Shown piece by piece: positions 9,154-18,618 of a DNA stretch of 64,000 nt. The notes under the pieces were generated by a model, which ran no database searches, had not been told where the DNA came from, and saw only the letters and a program-made list of their open reading frames with translations. The stretch's first letter is position 1. Each line of letters begins with the position of its first letter. Origin of the DNA: Muribaculaceae bacterium (GTDB taxonomy: Bacteria; Bacteroidota; Bacteroidia; Bacteroidales; Muribaculaceae); assembly GCA_022509065.1 (NCBI GenBank), contig JAFLTY010000005.1:1-64000 (forward strand), read 5' to 3'. Both the position numbers and the translations under genes were made by a program.

Positions 9154-11112
9154 TCAAGTCACGTTGTAACGTTCTTTCAATTCTTCAAGTTCCATGACAG
9201 CCATTTCCCAAAGGCTCATCTCGTTCTCGAGATTTTTAACAGCCGAAGCATGTTCCTCAAACACTTCAGGAGATGAATCGCCTTCCTCAATTTTTTTCAA
9301 AACATCCGCAACAATCTGTTCTTTTAAAGCTACGGCGTTTTCTGCGTCCTTCACTTTTTTATCGGCCTTTTTTAATGCTTTTTCTCGCTCTCGCTGTTCC
9401 GCATAACTCATCCTGGGTTGTCGCGGTTTGATTTCGGTTGACGACTCAGCCTTTACCGGCTTTTCTTTCGGAGGTGCGGAAGATAATTCAAGTTGATTGA
9501 GATTTTCCAGTCTTTTCTTCTCAAGAAACTCGTATATTCCGCCTAAGCATTCACGCACTTTGCCTCCACCGAATTCATATACCTTATCCACAAGCCCGTC
9601 AAGGAATTCACGGTCGTGACTCACGACAATCACCGTTCCGTCAAAATCTTTGATGGCTTGTTTCAGTATATCTTTTGTCTTCATGTCCAAGTGATTTGTT
9701 GGCTCGTCCAATATGAGCAGGTTCATGGACTCAAGCAATAACTTCAGCATTGCCAAACGCGTTTTTTCTCCGCCTGACAACACTTTCACTTTTTTGTCGC
9801 TTGCTTCGCCACCGAACATGAATGCTCCTAACAAATCTCTGATTTTAAGTCTCGCATCACCTACAGCCACTCGGTCTATGGTGTCGAAGACAGTCAAATC
9901 CTCATCAAGCAACTGTGCCTGATTCTGTGCGAAATAACCAATCTTTACATTATGACCTATTTTAAGGGAACCGTTATATGGTATTTCGTTCATTATACAT
10001 TTAACGAGAGTCGATTTTCCCTCGCCGTTTTTACCTACAAACGCTATTTTCTCACCTCTCTTTAATGTAAAAGTGACATTATCAAACACTTTGTGCTCAC
10101 CATACCATTTGGCGACACTATCCAAAATTAAGGGATAGTCGCCCGAGCGAGGAGCAGGTGGAAATTTAAGGTTAAGACGGCTATTATCAACCTCGTCAAT
10201 CTCGATGAGCTCAATCTTAGCCAGTTGTTTCATCCGGCTCTGCACCTGAACAGCTTTAGTGGCTTTGTATCGAAAACGTTCTATAAACTCTTGAGTGTCC
10301 GATATCATCTTCTGCTGATTGTTATAAGCGCGTATCTGTTGCTCGATACGTTCTTTTCTGAGCTCTACGAATTTTGAATAGTTTACAGAATAGTCATATA
10401 TCTTGCCGCAGTTAATCTCAATGGTGCGCTTAGTGACATTGTCAATAAACGCGCGGTCGTGACTGATTACTACCACAGCTTTGGCCTTTGTCATCAGAAA
10501 ATTCTCAAGCCATTGAATAGATTCAATGTCAAGGTGGTTTGTCGGTTCGTCAAGCAGCAAGACATCTGGACGCTGCAAAAGAAGTTTAGCTAACTCGATG
10601 CGCATTCGCCATCCACCACTGAACTCCGAAGTTGGACGATTAAAATCACTCCTGGTAAAACCGAGCCCAATGAGAGTCTTCTCCATCTCTGCGAGCGAAT
10701 TATCGCTGTCAGCCATAGACACTCGGTCAGTTAAGTCGGTCATTCGATGAATAAGGTCTGTATATTCCTGACTGTCATAATCGGTGCGTTTTGACAATTC
10801 GTCATTGACGCGTTCCAACTGAGACTTCAGTTCATCGATATGCGAAAAAGCTTTTGAGACTTCTTCCAGGACTGTCACAGTATCCGAAAGAATCATCTGT
10901 TGGGGCAAGTAACCTATGGTGGTATCTCCGGAAACCGAGACATTTCCGGATGTGGGAGTTTGCAGTCCTTTAATAATCTTAAGCAATGTGGTCTTTCCAG
11001 CACCGTTTTTCCCGACAAGGGCTATTTTGTCTTTGTCGTTTATGACAAAGCTTACACCATCGAACAGCCGTTTGGCGCTAAATTCTACCGAGAGGTTATT
11101 TACAGATATCAT
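9154..11112 (-). CDS. ABC-F family ATP-binding protein (ribosome-associated)
   Basis: A 652-residue soluble protein with two ABC ATPase domains and no transmembrane segment. The first Walker A is GKNGAGKTT (near residues 35-43) and the first signature is FSGGWRMRIELAK. The linker is charged (near residues 240-310). The second domain has Walker A GKNGEGKST and signature LSGGEKTRLAML. Both Walker B motifs read LLLDEPTNHLD or LLILDEPTNHLD. A Lys/Glu-rich C-terminal coiled coil of about 100 residues follows, as in Uup/YheS-type members. ABC-F proteins act on the ribosome rather than in transport. The start overlaps the preceding 79-codon gene by 17 bases, indicating translational coupling. An antibiotic-resistance role is possible but not supported by context. 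Confidence 0.9.
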   Translation of the reverse strand: MISVNNLSVEFSAKRLFDGVSFVINDKDKIALVGKNGAGKTTLLKIIKGLQTPTSGNVSVSGDTTIGYLPQQMILSDTVTVLEEVSKAFSHIDELKSQLERVNDELSKRTDYDSQEYTDLIHRMTDLTDRVSMADSDNSLAEMEKTLIGLGFTRSDFNRPTSEFSGGWRMRIELAKLLLQRPDVLLLDEPTNHLDIESIQWLENFLMTKAKAVVVISHDRAFIDNVTKRTIEINCGKIYDYSVNYSKFVELRKERIEQQIRAYNNQQKMISDTQEFIERFRYKATKAVQVQSRMKQLAKIELIEIDEVDNSRLNLKFPPAPRSGDYPLILDSVAKWYGEHKVFDNVTFTLKRGEKIAFVGKNGEGKSTLVKCIMNEIPYNGSLKIGHNVKIGYFAQNQAQLLDEDLTVFDTIDRVAVGDARLKIRDLLGAFMFGGEASDKKVKVLSGGEKTRLAMLKLLLESMNLLILDEPTNHLDMKTKDILKQAIKDFDGTVIVVSHDREFLDGLVDKVYEFGGGKVRECLGGIYEFLEKKRLENLNQLELSSAPPKEKPVKAESSTEIKPRQPRMSYAEQREREKALKKADKKVKDAENAVALKEQIVADVLKKIEEGDSSPEVFEEHASAVKNLENEMSLWEMAVMELEELKERYNVT

Positions 11113-11335
11113 CTTTTATCGTGATAATGTCGAGACTTCCGTCATTATAGCGGCACACAACTTGCTTCTTTTTGCTATCAATATCAATACAGTGATCGGT
11201 CAGAATGACCCCCGGCAATTCACCGTCAAAAGGAAGGAGGTTCAGAATACCGTCTCTGATAGTTACAACTGAAAGGCCCATGTCCACTCCGTCCATAACA
11301 ACGTGTCGACTCATTATGTTCAGAGAATTCTTCAT
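11096..11335 (-). CDS. Small uncharacterised protein in the ileS-lspA cluster
   Basis: A 79-residue reading frame that I do not recognise. It overlaps the upstream DUF4296 gene by 4 bases (ATGA type) and the downstream ABC-F gene by 17 bases, which argues strongly that it is translated. The sequence is beta-rich with an acidic, non-membrane character, containing HVVMDGVDMGLSVVTIRDG and ending in a lysine- and aspartate-rich tail. There is no signal peptide. A second ATG seven codons in (MSRHVV) is an alternative start. The role is unknown; it resembles a small single-domain accessory protein. Confidence 0.65.
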   Translation of the reverse strand: MKNSLNIMSRHVVMDGVDMGLSVVTIRDGILNLLPFDGELPGVILTDHCIDIDSKKKQVVCRYNDGSLDIITIKDDICK

Positions 11336-12192
11336 TGTTTTTGTATGGCGATAGAGTCTGCCGGCAACTCGGAAGACTCGATGCTGTCAACAGGTTCGGG
11401 GTTCTTAGGTTCCGATCTTCTGACGTTACTATAAGCACGCTGTCTATATCTTTGCGAATAGTACCGATCTACTTTTGGTTTCCGTATGAACTCTATGCTG
11501 TCTACCAACATGGCTCCGTGCAGTACATCCATATACATAGATCCATAAATGCGTTTCGGATTTTTCAGACTGTCGGTAATAAAAGTGGTCTCATGCCAAC
11601 CGTCACCCGAAAAGCGGGTATTGTACAACTCTATCGAATTGTCATCGTAGTCGGCCATGATTGTCCACGTCAAATTATCGTTGGCGTTGGTGAATTTTGC
11701 CCGCAAAGTAAACATATCTCCCGCAGTCCAATCCTCGTTAGCATCGTAACTGTATGTAATAAACTTTGACGGTGTAGTTTTTTTGATGAGGAGGAAGCGA
11801 CTTCCATCCCATATATCGACCGAATCGCCATCGTTTTCTGCCCGGTGACGCTCAAGTTCGGTGAGTCCCGCATCTTCAAGGTCTTTCTCAAGTAGCTTTA
11901 TTGTCCTGTCGTACACATCCCTGTAGACTTCGAGATAAGCACCATACCAAACCAACGATGTATCCAGTGCTTGCAAATCATAACCGTGACGGGCAAGTAC
12001 GGACTGCTTGAGCAACATCTTGGCCGAGTCGGTCGGATAGCTCGCATAGTTGGATTCTATAACAGTTTCTGCCATGTGTATGTCAGCCATGACACGAGCC
12101 ATGTCATCCTCCGGTATGACGTGGTCGGGCACTTTGCTGCAACCTGTCATTGCAAGCATCATCAAAACTGCTATTATGATAGGTCTATCCAC
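11332..12192 (-). CDS. DUF4296 domain lipoprotein
   Basis: A 286-residue envelope lipoprotein. The signal MDRPIIIAVLMMLAMTGC gives a lipobox with cysteine at position 18. Residues about 25-115 match DUF4296, including the characteristic MADIHMAETVIES and SVLARHGYDLQALDTSLVWY segments. A C-terminal extension follows, with beta-sandwich character (residues about 130-240) and a Pro/Ser/Glu-rich tail. In Bacteroidales this family is commonly found beside lspA, as here (81 bases apart), but its function is not established. The next gene starts within its stop codon, so the two are translationally coupled. Confidence 0.8.
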   Translation of the reverse strand: MDRPIIIAVLMMLAMTGCSKVPDHVIPEDDMARVMADIHMAETVIESNYASYPTDSAKMLLKQSVLARHGYDLQALDTSLVWYGAYLEVYRDVYDRTIKLLEKDLEDAGLTELERHRAENDGDSVDIWDGSRFLLIKKTTPSKFITYSYDANEDWTAGDMFTLRAKFTNANDNLTWTIMADYDDNSIELYNTRFSGDGWHETTFITDSLKNPKRIYGSMYMDVLHGAMLVDSIEFIRKPKVDRYYSQRYRQRAYSNVRRSEPKNPEPVDSIESSELPADSIAIQKQ

Positions 12193-12273
12193 TCTTAAAG
12201 CCTCATTGAATTTTAAAGCCTGATGTTATATTCAGTCAATTATTCAGAAAATATATTGTTGTGGCAATGCGTC

Positions 12274-12918
12274 TCAGTCTGCATGTTCGACTTTGTTCTT
12301 ATCCGGCTTGCCACCACCAAGAAATCGATAATACTTTATCAAAAGGACGAATATGCCCACGCATATCGAGGCATCCGCGAAATTGAACACAGGGTCGAAA
12401 AACGAGAAGGTATCACCTCCAACCCAGGGCAGCCATTGAGGCCATACAAATTCGAACAACGGGAAATAGAACATATCGACAACCAAACCATGGAACAGAC
12501 TTGCATACCCTTCGCCCCAAGGCACAAATGTCGCAACTTCCGGAGGTATCGGGTTAGTGAAAATCTCGCCATAAAACACACAGTCTATTATGTTACCTGC
12601 CGCACCGGCGGTAATAAGTGCTATTGTGATTATGTATCCAAGGGGTTTATCCTTTTCCGATGTGATACGTATAAGGTACCATATCAAAAAAATCACCACT
12701 ACGATACGGAAAAGGGTTAGGAAAAGTTTGGGTCCCATTTCCATACCGAACGCCATCCCGTTATTTTGTATAAATTTGAGATGAAACCAAGAGAATATCT
12801 CCATATCTTCACCCCAAAAGAAAGAAGTCTTGACCCAGATTTTTATAACCTGGTCAATGAGGATAACAGTCAGAGCGACGATTATAGCCCAAAAGCCCTT
12901 ATTTGTTTTAAATGACAT
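12274..12918 (-). CDS. lspA: Lipoprotein signal peptidase (signal peptidase II)
   Basis: A 214-residue inner-membrane aspartyl protease that removes signal peptides from prolipoproteins. The conserved motifs are present: an early NNGMAFG segment (52-58), the first catalytic aspartate D112 in AGNIIDCVFYG, and the second, D182, in FNFADASIC. Four hydrophobic helices are visible at about 10-30, 65-85, 95-112 and 182-200. The protein is longer than E. coli LspA because of a periplasmic insertion at about 118-175, which is usual in Bacteroidetes. The ATG is 4 bases after the ileS stop, so it is cotranscribed with ileS. The many lipoproteins in this window are its likely substrates. Confidence 0.95.
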   Translation of the reverse strand: MSFKTNKGFWAIIVALTVILIDQVIKIWVKTSFFWGEDMEIFSWFHLKFIQNNGMAFGMEMGPKLFLTLFRIVVVIFLIWYLIRITSEKDKPLGYIITIALITAGAAGNIIDCVFYGEIFTNPIPPEVATFVPWGEGYASLFHGLVVDMFYFPLFEFVWPQWLPWVGGDTFSFFDPVFNFADASICVGIFVLLIKYYRFLGGGKPDKNKVEHAD

Positions 12919-12922
12919 TTTT

Positions 12923-15900
12923 TCAGGCTTTGTTCAGACTGATGTTTATATTCCAACCTTCTATTTCAACTGTGTGCACTCCGGGTGCTCCACTTTCTAC
13001 ATGAGCTGAAACAAGGCTATCCGCCAGAACTTGGCGCGCAATATAGTCAGCGTGAGCTCTTACGGCTTGTTCTATTTCTGGTCGATTATTATCGACCACA
13101 ACATTGATGTGATCGGTGATTTCGAAGTCAAGGCCTTTACGAAGTGTCTGTATTCGGTTGACAAGTTCGCGAGCCAAACCTTCCAGACGTAATTCCGGCG
13201 TTACAGTCACATCGAGGGCAACAGTCACAGACCCTTCGTTAGCTACCAACCAGCCCGGTATATCTTCGGAAAGAATCTCAACATCAGATATCTCAAGTCT
13301 GAGAGGTCCGTCATCGGTATTTAGTTCAATAAAGCCGTCAGACTCAAGACTTGCTATCTCGGCAGGTGTCAGATTGGAGGCCGCGGCAGCAACAGCCTTC
13401 ATTTGCTTACCAAATTTCGGTCCAAGTTTCTTGAAATCAAGTTTAACACGTTTCACCAGAGTTCCTTCATCGTTGCCAACAAGCTTCAATTCTTTAACAT
13501 TGACCTCATTGAGAACGAGTTCGCGAATTGCCAGCAGTTGACGACGGCGTTCTTCATCGCCAATCGGAATCATGACGCAGGCAAGTGGCTGACGAACCTT
13601 GATATTTACTTTGCGACGTAAAGCCAAAACCATAGAGGTGATGACTTGGGCAAGATTCATTCTAACTTCCAAATCCGGATCGAGCGCGGCCTCATTTACT
13701 TCGGGGAAGGTTACAAGATGTACAGAGACGGCCTCTTCACCCATACCGGCATGTAAATCGCGGAACAGCCTGTCGGCATAAAAAGGAGCGAACGGCGCGA
13801 TAAGCCGCGACACTGTCTCTAAACATGTATAAAGTGTCTGGTAAGCGGCTAACTTATCTTTTGTCATACCTCCGCCCCAGAAACGTTTACGATTTAGACG
13901 AACATACCAGTTGGAAAGATTGTCAGTGACAAATTCAGAAATTGCTCGCGCGGCACGTGTAGGCTCGTAGTCGTCAAGGTCGTTGCCGACTTCCTGAACC
14001 AGAGTATTGAGCAGCGATATTATCCATCTGTCAATTTCAGGACGTTCATCGAGGGCTATTTCCGGTAATTCTCGGTTAAAGCCGTCAACATTGGCGTAAA
14101 GCGCAAAGAAGCTGTAAGTGTTATAGAGAGTAGCGAACATTTTGCGGGCAGTCTCCTGTACTCCGGCTGTGTCAAATTTCAGATTGTCCCACGGTGACGA
14201 ATTGGAAATCATATACCACCGCACAGGGTCTGCGCCATATTTATCAAGTGTCTCGAAAGGATTGACTGCGTTGCCAAGTCTTTTCGACATCTTATTGCCG
14301 TCCTTATCCAGCACAAGACCATTCGAAACAACAGCCTTATAAGCTATCGAGTCGGAAACCATTCCCGCTATGGCATGTAAGGTAAAGAACCATCCTCGGG
14401 TCTGGTCAACACCTTCGGCGATGAAATCGGCCGGGAAAAATTCACCCTTCTCAACAGCGTCTTTGTTTTCGAAAGGATAGTGCATTTGAGCGTAAGGCAT
14501 CGCACCCGAGTCGAACCAAACGTCGATAAGGTCAAGTTCGCGATGCATTGGAGCGCCACTTTCACTTACAAGGACAATGTCATCGACATAGGGTCGGTGC
14601 AAGTCTATTTTATCGTAGTTTTCTTTTGAATAATCACCAGGCACAAACCCCTTGTCCTTATACGGATTCGACTGCATAACGCCTGCGGCAACTGCCTTTT
14701 CAATCTCATTGTACAGGGTTTCGACAGAATCTATGCATATCGCTTCCTTGCCATCTTCAGTACGCCATATCGGGAGTGGAGTACCCCAATAACGGCTACG
14801 AGACAGATTCCAGTCCTGCAGATTTTCGAGCCATTTGCCGAAACGTCCGGAACCGGTCGAGGCAGGTTTCCATTTAATGTTCTTATTCAATTCGACAAGA
14901 CGTTCAGATGCCTGGGGCGTTTTGATAAACCAACTGTCAAGAGGATAGTATAACACCGGTTTATCTGTTCGCCAGCAATGAGGATAGCTGTGCGTATGCT
15001 TCTCGATTTTGAAAACCTTGTCATTCTGTTTAAGATACATGCATATCTCCACGTCAAGAGTCTCGTCGTTATCTCCTTTGGCGGGGTCATAGGCATTTTT
15101 CACAAATTTGCCTTGCCAGGTCGAATATTCGTCAACATTCACATGCGTTTTAACAAAGTCAGGGTTAAGAGCGTCAATAAGATAGAATTTGCCGGTGAGA
15201 TCGACCATTGGACGAATATTGCCATCTTTGTCAACAAGATGCAAGGGCGGAACATTGTTCAATTTTGACACCCGAAGGTCGTCGGCTCCAAAAGTTCCAG
15301 CTATATGTACAATGCCTGTACCGTCATCAGTGGTAACATAGTCAGCCGGTATAACGCGGAAAGCTCCGTCACCGGGATTAACCCAAGGAATCAGTTGCTT
15401 ATATTCAATACCAGTCAGTTCGGAGCCTTTGACTGTATCAATGACTTTCCAGGGAATGATTTTATCACCCTTGTTAAAATCATCCAGAGGCAAATCTTTT
15501 CCTTTAGGATTCAAGACCGAATTCAGCAATGCTTCAGCCAATACGACTGTAACAGGATTACCCGAATAAGGATTATAAGTTCGTACAACGCAATAATTTA
15601 TATCTGGGCCAACGGCAAGAGCCGTGTTACTGGGCAAAGTCCATGGAGTGGTTGTCCACGCCAAGAAACAGCATTTACCCCAGCCGACCATCTTTTCAGG
15701 AACGTTGATAACTTCGAACTGCGCTATGCAGGTAGTGTCCTTAACATCTCGGTAGCAACCGGGTTGATTAAGTTCGTGTGAAGACAAACCGGTACCGGCC
15801 GCAGGAGAATAGGGCTGTATAGTATAGCCTTTATAGAGATATCCCTTTTTGTACAATTGTGAAAGCAGCCACCATACCGACTCAATATATCGATTGTCAA

Positions 15901-16354
15901 AGGTGATGTATGGGTCTTTCATGTCAACCCAATAGCCCATCGAGTTGGTCAGATTTTCCCATTCCTTGGTATATTTCATAACCTCGTGACGACAAGCGGC
16001 GTTATATTCGTCAACACTGATTTTTTTCCCTATATCTTCTTTTGTTATCCCGAGAGCTTTTTCCACGCCAAGTTCCACCGGCAGTCCGTGGGTATCCCAA
16101 CCTGCCTTACGTTTAACATGAAAACCTTTCATGGTTTTATAACGACAGAAGATATCCTTGATGGTACGAGCCATTACATGGTGAATTCCTGGCATGCCAT
16201 TGGCTGATGGTGGTCCTTCGAAAAAGACAAAAGAAGGTGCGCCCTCACGCACTTTTACGCTTTGCTCAAACAGATTGGCGTCGTTCCATTGCTCAAGAAC
16301 CTCTTTATTGATTTGCGAAAGGTCGAAACCTTGATACTCGGGAAATTTTTTCAT
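12923..16354 (-). CDS. ileS: Isoleucyl-tRNA synthetase
   Basis: A 1143-residue cytoplasmic class I aminoacyl-tRNA synthetase that charges tRNA-Ile. The HIGH-equivalent is HHVM at 58-61 within GPPSANGMPGIHHV. The KMSKS-equivalent is KMSKR at 688-692. Between them lies the editing (CP1) insertion, with WTTTPWTLPSNTAL. The anticodon-binding and long C-terminal domains follow. The length is that of the long IleS form common in Bacteroidetes rather than the roughly 940-residue E. coli form. It heads the ileS-lspA unit and has its own promoter at 16449-16478, leaving a leader of about 90 bases. I see no T-box-like leader. Confidence 0.97.
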   Translation of the reverse strand: MKKFPEYQGFDLSQINKEVLEQWNDANLFEQSVKVREGAPSFVFFEGPPSANGMPGIHHVMARTIKDIFCRYKTMKGFHVKRKAGWDTHGLPVELGVEKALGITKEDIGKKISVDEYNAACRHEVMKYTKEWENLTNSMGYWVDMKDPYITFDNRYIESVWWLLSQLYKKGYLYKGYTIQPYSPAAGTGLSSHELNQPGCYRDVKDTTCIAQFEVINVPEKMVGWGKCCFLAWTTTPWTLPSNTALAVGPDINYCVVRTYNPYSGNPVTVVLAEALLNSVLNPKGKDLPLDDFNKGDKIIPWKVIDTVKGSELTGIEYKQLIPWVNPGDGAFRVIPADYVTTDDGTGIVHIAGTFGADDLRVSKLNNVPPLHLVDKDGNIRPMVDLTGKFYLIDALNPDFVKTHVNVDEYSTWQGKFVKNAYDPAKGDNDETLDVEICMYLKQNDKVFKIEKHTHSYPHCWRTDKPVLYYPLDSWFIKTPQASERLVELNKNIKWKPASTGSGRFGKWLENLQDWNLSRSRYWGTPLPIWRTEDGKEAICIDSVETLYNEIEKAVAAGVMQSNPYKDKGFVPGDYSKENYDKIDLHRPYVDDIVLVSESGAPMHRELDLIDVWFDSGAMPYAQMHYPFENKDAVEKGEFFPADFIAEGVDQTRGWFFTLHAIAGMVSDSIAYKAVVSNGLVLDKDGNKMSKRLGNAVNPFETLDKYGADPVRWYMISNSSPWDNLKFDTAGVQETARKMFATLYNTYSFFALYANVDGFNRELPEIALDERPEIDRWIISLLNTLVQEVGNDLDDYEPTRAARAISEFVTDNLSNWYVRLNRKRFWGGGMTKDKLAAYQTLYTCLETVSRLIAPFAPFYADRLFRDLHAGMGEEAVSVHLVTFPEVNEAALDPDLEVRMNLAQVITSMVLALRRKVNIKVRQPLACVMIPIGDEERRRQLLAIRELVLNEVNVKELKLVGNDEGTLVKRVKLDFKKLGPKFGKQMKAVAAAASNLTPAEIASLESDGFIELNTDDGPLRLEISDVEILSEDIPGWLVANEGSVTVALDVTVTPELRLEGLARELVNRIQTLRKGLDFEITDHINVVVDNNRPEIEQAVRAHADYIARQVLADSLVSAHVESGAPGVHTVEIEGWNINISLNKA

Positions 16355-16448
16355 ATTATGCTAATCGAATTCTATTGAAAAGATTGGTCAAAATTCATAA
16401 TTCAAGATGTTGATTTCGTGCTTATTAGCAATAGGCCGAAATCTTTTG

Positions 16449-16478
16449 CAAATTTACAAAAAAAAACAATGCCCACAA
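16449..16478 (-). promoter_or_regulatory. Promoter for ileS
   Basis: On the minus strand TTG (16476-16478) and TAAATTTG (16449-16456) are 19 bases apart. The -33 box lies in the loop of the terminator hairpin of the upstream flavodoxin gene. Confidence 0.72.
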
Positions 16479-16488
16479 AATGGGCATT
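16458..16488 (-). terminator. Rho-independent terminator of the flavodoxin gene
   Basis: A perfect 8-bp stem (AATGCCCA at 16468-16475 with TGGGCATT at 16481-16488) and a 5-base loop are followed, on the minus strand, by a run of T residues (16458-16466). It ends the flavodoxin transcript about 160 bases after the stop codon and overlaps the ileS promoter. Confidence 0.75.
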
Positions 16489-16643
16489 ATTACGTTACGG
16501 CAACATTCTGCTTAGTACATTATACCGTTGATAGTATGTATTTTAAGTATAATAATAATTTCAGTTCTGGGCTCGTCATTAAATTTTAACCATGAAGTTT
16601 AGTGGATATGTTTGCACATAGAACAGACGACCTTATAAGCAAA

Positions 16644-17147
16644 TCATTCTGTCTGGGTCTTAAGTAAAGCAACCCATGCGGTTATTTTTTCGTCGCTGAG
16701 TTCGGGTTTATTGGCTTCATCAAGCAGCAAGCCCACAATCTGTCCGTCTACTTCAGCGTCGGTGTGATTAAAATCATAACCAAGTGTATTAAACGCCCCG
16801 ACAAATGTGGCTCCGGTAGGTTTAAGTCGACGATACAGTTCACCGACTCCATTACAGAAGGTGTCTGACATATTCTCGTCGCCACATCCGAAAAGCGCTA
16901 TTTTTTTGTCTTTAAGATCTAATACTTCAACTCCTGCCAGCATGTCATACCAATCTTCTTCGATTTCACCGTCACCCCACGTACTGGTTCCCAAAACCAA
17001 CACCTCGTAATCTCCAAACATGTCGGGAGATGACTGACTGACATCGTGTATTTCCGCTTGGTCTACACCCAAATAATCACCAATTTTTTTTGCGATGCTT
17101 GCGGTGACGCCTGTCGCTGAGCCGTAAAAGATACCGTATTTTTTCAT
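16644..17147 (-). CDS. fldA: Flavodoxin
   Basis: A 167-residue FMN-binding electron carrier. The start is placed at the ATG giving MKKYGIFYGSATGVTASIAKK; an upstream in-frame TTG would add 17 residues but would disrupt the usual N-terminus. The phosphate-binding loop is GSATGVT (about residues 8-14). Aromatic and acidic FMN contacts follow in TSTWGDGEIEEDWYDM and FGCGDENMSDTFCNGV. The length and the 130-150 region fit a long-chain flavodoxin. It lies 136 bases downstream of dnaA in the same orientation. A 12-base inverted repeat, GTTCATTTGAAC at 17209-17220, sits upstream, but no clear promoter box is visible. Confidence 0.92.
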   Translation of the reverse strand: MKKYGIFYGSATGVTASIAKKIGDYLGVDQAEIHDVSQSSPDMFGDYEVLVLGTSTWGDGEIEEDWYDMLAGVEVLDLKDKKIALFGCGDENMSDTFCNGVGELYRRLKPTGATFVGAFNTLGYDFNHTDAEVDGQIVGLLLDEANKPELSDEKITAWVALLKTQTE

Positions 17148-17283
17148 TGTCGTTAAAATGATAGTTATCACTAATACTTTTAAACATAACAAAAACATAA
17201 CAGACGATGTTCATTTGAACAAACGACAAAATCATCGCAAAAAAACCGTAGAAGATAAAACTCGGCGCTGAAAGTCCTGAAAA

Positions 17284-18618
17284 TCAGTATTTCATGCCGG
17301 CTTCGATTTGCTCAATATCATTACGTAATGTCTTGTCAAAATCAAGACGTTCCTCGATAGTATTGATTCCATGCAGCACAGTGGCATGCGACCGACCCAA
17401 ACGACGCCCGATTGCCGTATGAGCCAAATCGAGATGCTTCTTTGCAAGATACATCACAATCTGACGGGCATCGGATATTTCACGTTTACGAGACTTGGTA
17501 AACAGATAATCCTGATTGATATCATAATAGCTGCTAACCTCTCGCACTATAATCTCAAAATTGATTTTAGGTCGATTAATCTTGATGGCGTTCTGTACCA
17601 CAAACTTAGTCAACTCCAGTGAGACAGGCTTGTTAAGAACAGTTGCATGTGTTATAAGCGACATCATAACGCCTTCAAGGTCACGAATACTTTCCGTAAC
17701 ATTGTTTACTATGTAATCGACAATGTCAGGTTCAAGCTCAATACCCTCGCGACGGGCTTTAAGGGTAAGAACCATTCTTCTGAGTTCGGCATCGGGTTTT
17801 TCAAGAGCCACCGACATGCCGCATTTAAAACGTCCCAACAGACGTTCCTCAAATCCTTCCATCTCTGCCGGAGAACGGTCGCTCGAAAGAATTATACGCC
17901 GATTATTTAAATAGAGGTGGTTGAAGATATGATAAAACGTATTCTGTGTTGACGCTTTCCCGTTAAAATCTTGCACATCATCCACAATAAGTGTGTGTAC
18001 GCTTTGATAAAAATTGAAAAACTTATTGGTTTCTCCCTGAATGTGTGCGGTGGTATATTGGGACATAAACATTCTTGCCGTAACGTACAAAACGCGATTC
18101 TCGGGTTGTTTGTCCTTTATACCCACTCCTATAGCCTGTATCAGATGTGTCTTCCCTACCCCCGTAGGACCGAAGATGAACAAGGGATTAAACTGATTTC
18201 GCTCGGGGTGCTGGGCAATGGCTTCTGCAACGGAGACGGCAATCTTGTTACTTTCGGACCGACAGTAATTACGGAAAGTGTATCCAGGATTTAGCTGAGG
18301 GTCGATATCCGGTATTTTCGGGGTCTTGACAGGCTCACTTTTGTTGCCCATCACTGTCATATCCTGGTCGGCCGCTATATTGAACTTATATACGATATCA
18401 AGCCAACGCCCGTACGTTGTCTTGATGGCCGAAAGCATCTCGTCGATGTAGTTGGCATCAATATATTCTGCGAAAAACGACGATGGTACCTTTAGATGCA
18501 ATTCATTGTCGGTCACGCCCAGACACACGACATCGCTAAACCATGTCGTGAAAGGGCCTTCACCTATTTTGCCCTTAATTATCTGTAGACACTGAGCCCA
18601 CTTTGAATTGTCTGCCAT
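17284..18618 (-). CDS. dnaA: Chromosomal replication initiator protein DnaA
   Basis: A 444-residue AAA+ ATPase that opens the replication origin. Domain I starts with WAQCLQIIKGKIGEGPFTTWF. A very short linker (about 85-105) follows. Domain III has Walker A GPTGVGKT at 150-157, Walker B IVDDVQDF with the acidic pair at 213-214, and an arginine-finger region. Domain IV ends with the DNA-binding signature GRRLGRSHATVLHGI near residue 410. It is slightly shorter than average because of the short linker. The canonical LIDDIQF after Walker B reads IVDDVQDF here. No DnaA-box cluster is visible on either side, so the gene does not obviously mark oriC. Confidence 0.96.
   Translation of the reverse strand: MADNSKWAQCLQIIKGKIGEGPFTTWFSDVVCLGVTDNELHLKVPSSFFAEYIDANYIDEMLSAIKTTYGRWLDIVYKFNIAADQDMTVMGNKSEPVKTPKIPDIDPQLNPGYTFRNYCRSESNKIAVSVAEAIAQHPERNQFNPLFIFGPTGVGKTHLIQAIGVGIKDKQPENRVLYVTARMFMSQYTTAHIQGETNKFFNFYQSVHTLIVDDVQDFNGKASTQNTFYHIFNHLYLNNRRIILSSDRSPAEMEGFEERLLGRFKCGMSVALEKPDAELRRMVLTLKARREGIELEPDIVDYIVNNVTESIRDLEGVMMSLITHATVLNKPVSLELTKFVVQNAIKINRPKINFEIIVREVSSYYDINQDYLFTKSRKREISDARQIVMYLAKKHLDLAHTAIGRRLGRSHATVLHGINTIEERLDFDKTLRNDIEQIEAGMKY

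Noticed and set aside
12223-12720. 165-codon frame on the + strand opposite lspA
   Set aside because: lspA is unmistakable on the other strand with both catalytic aspartates; the opposite frame is a shadow.
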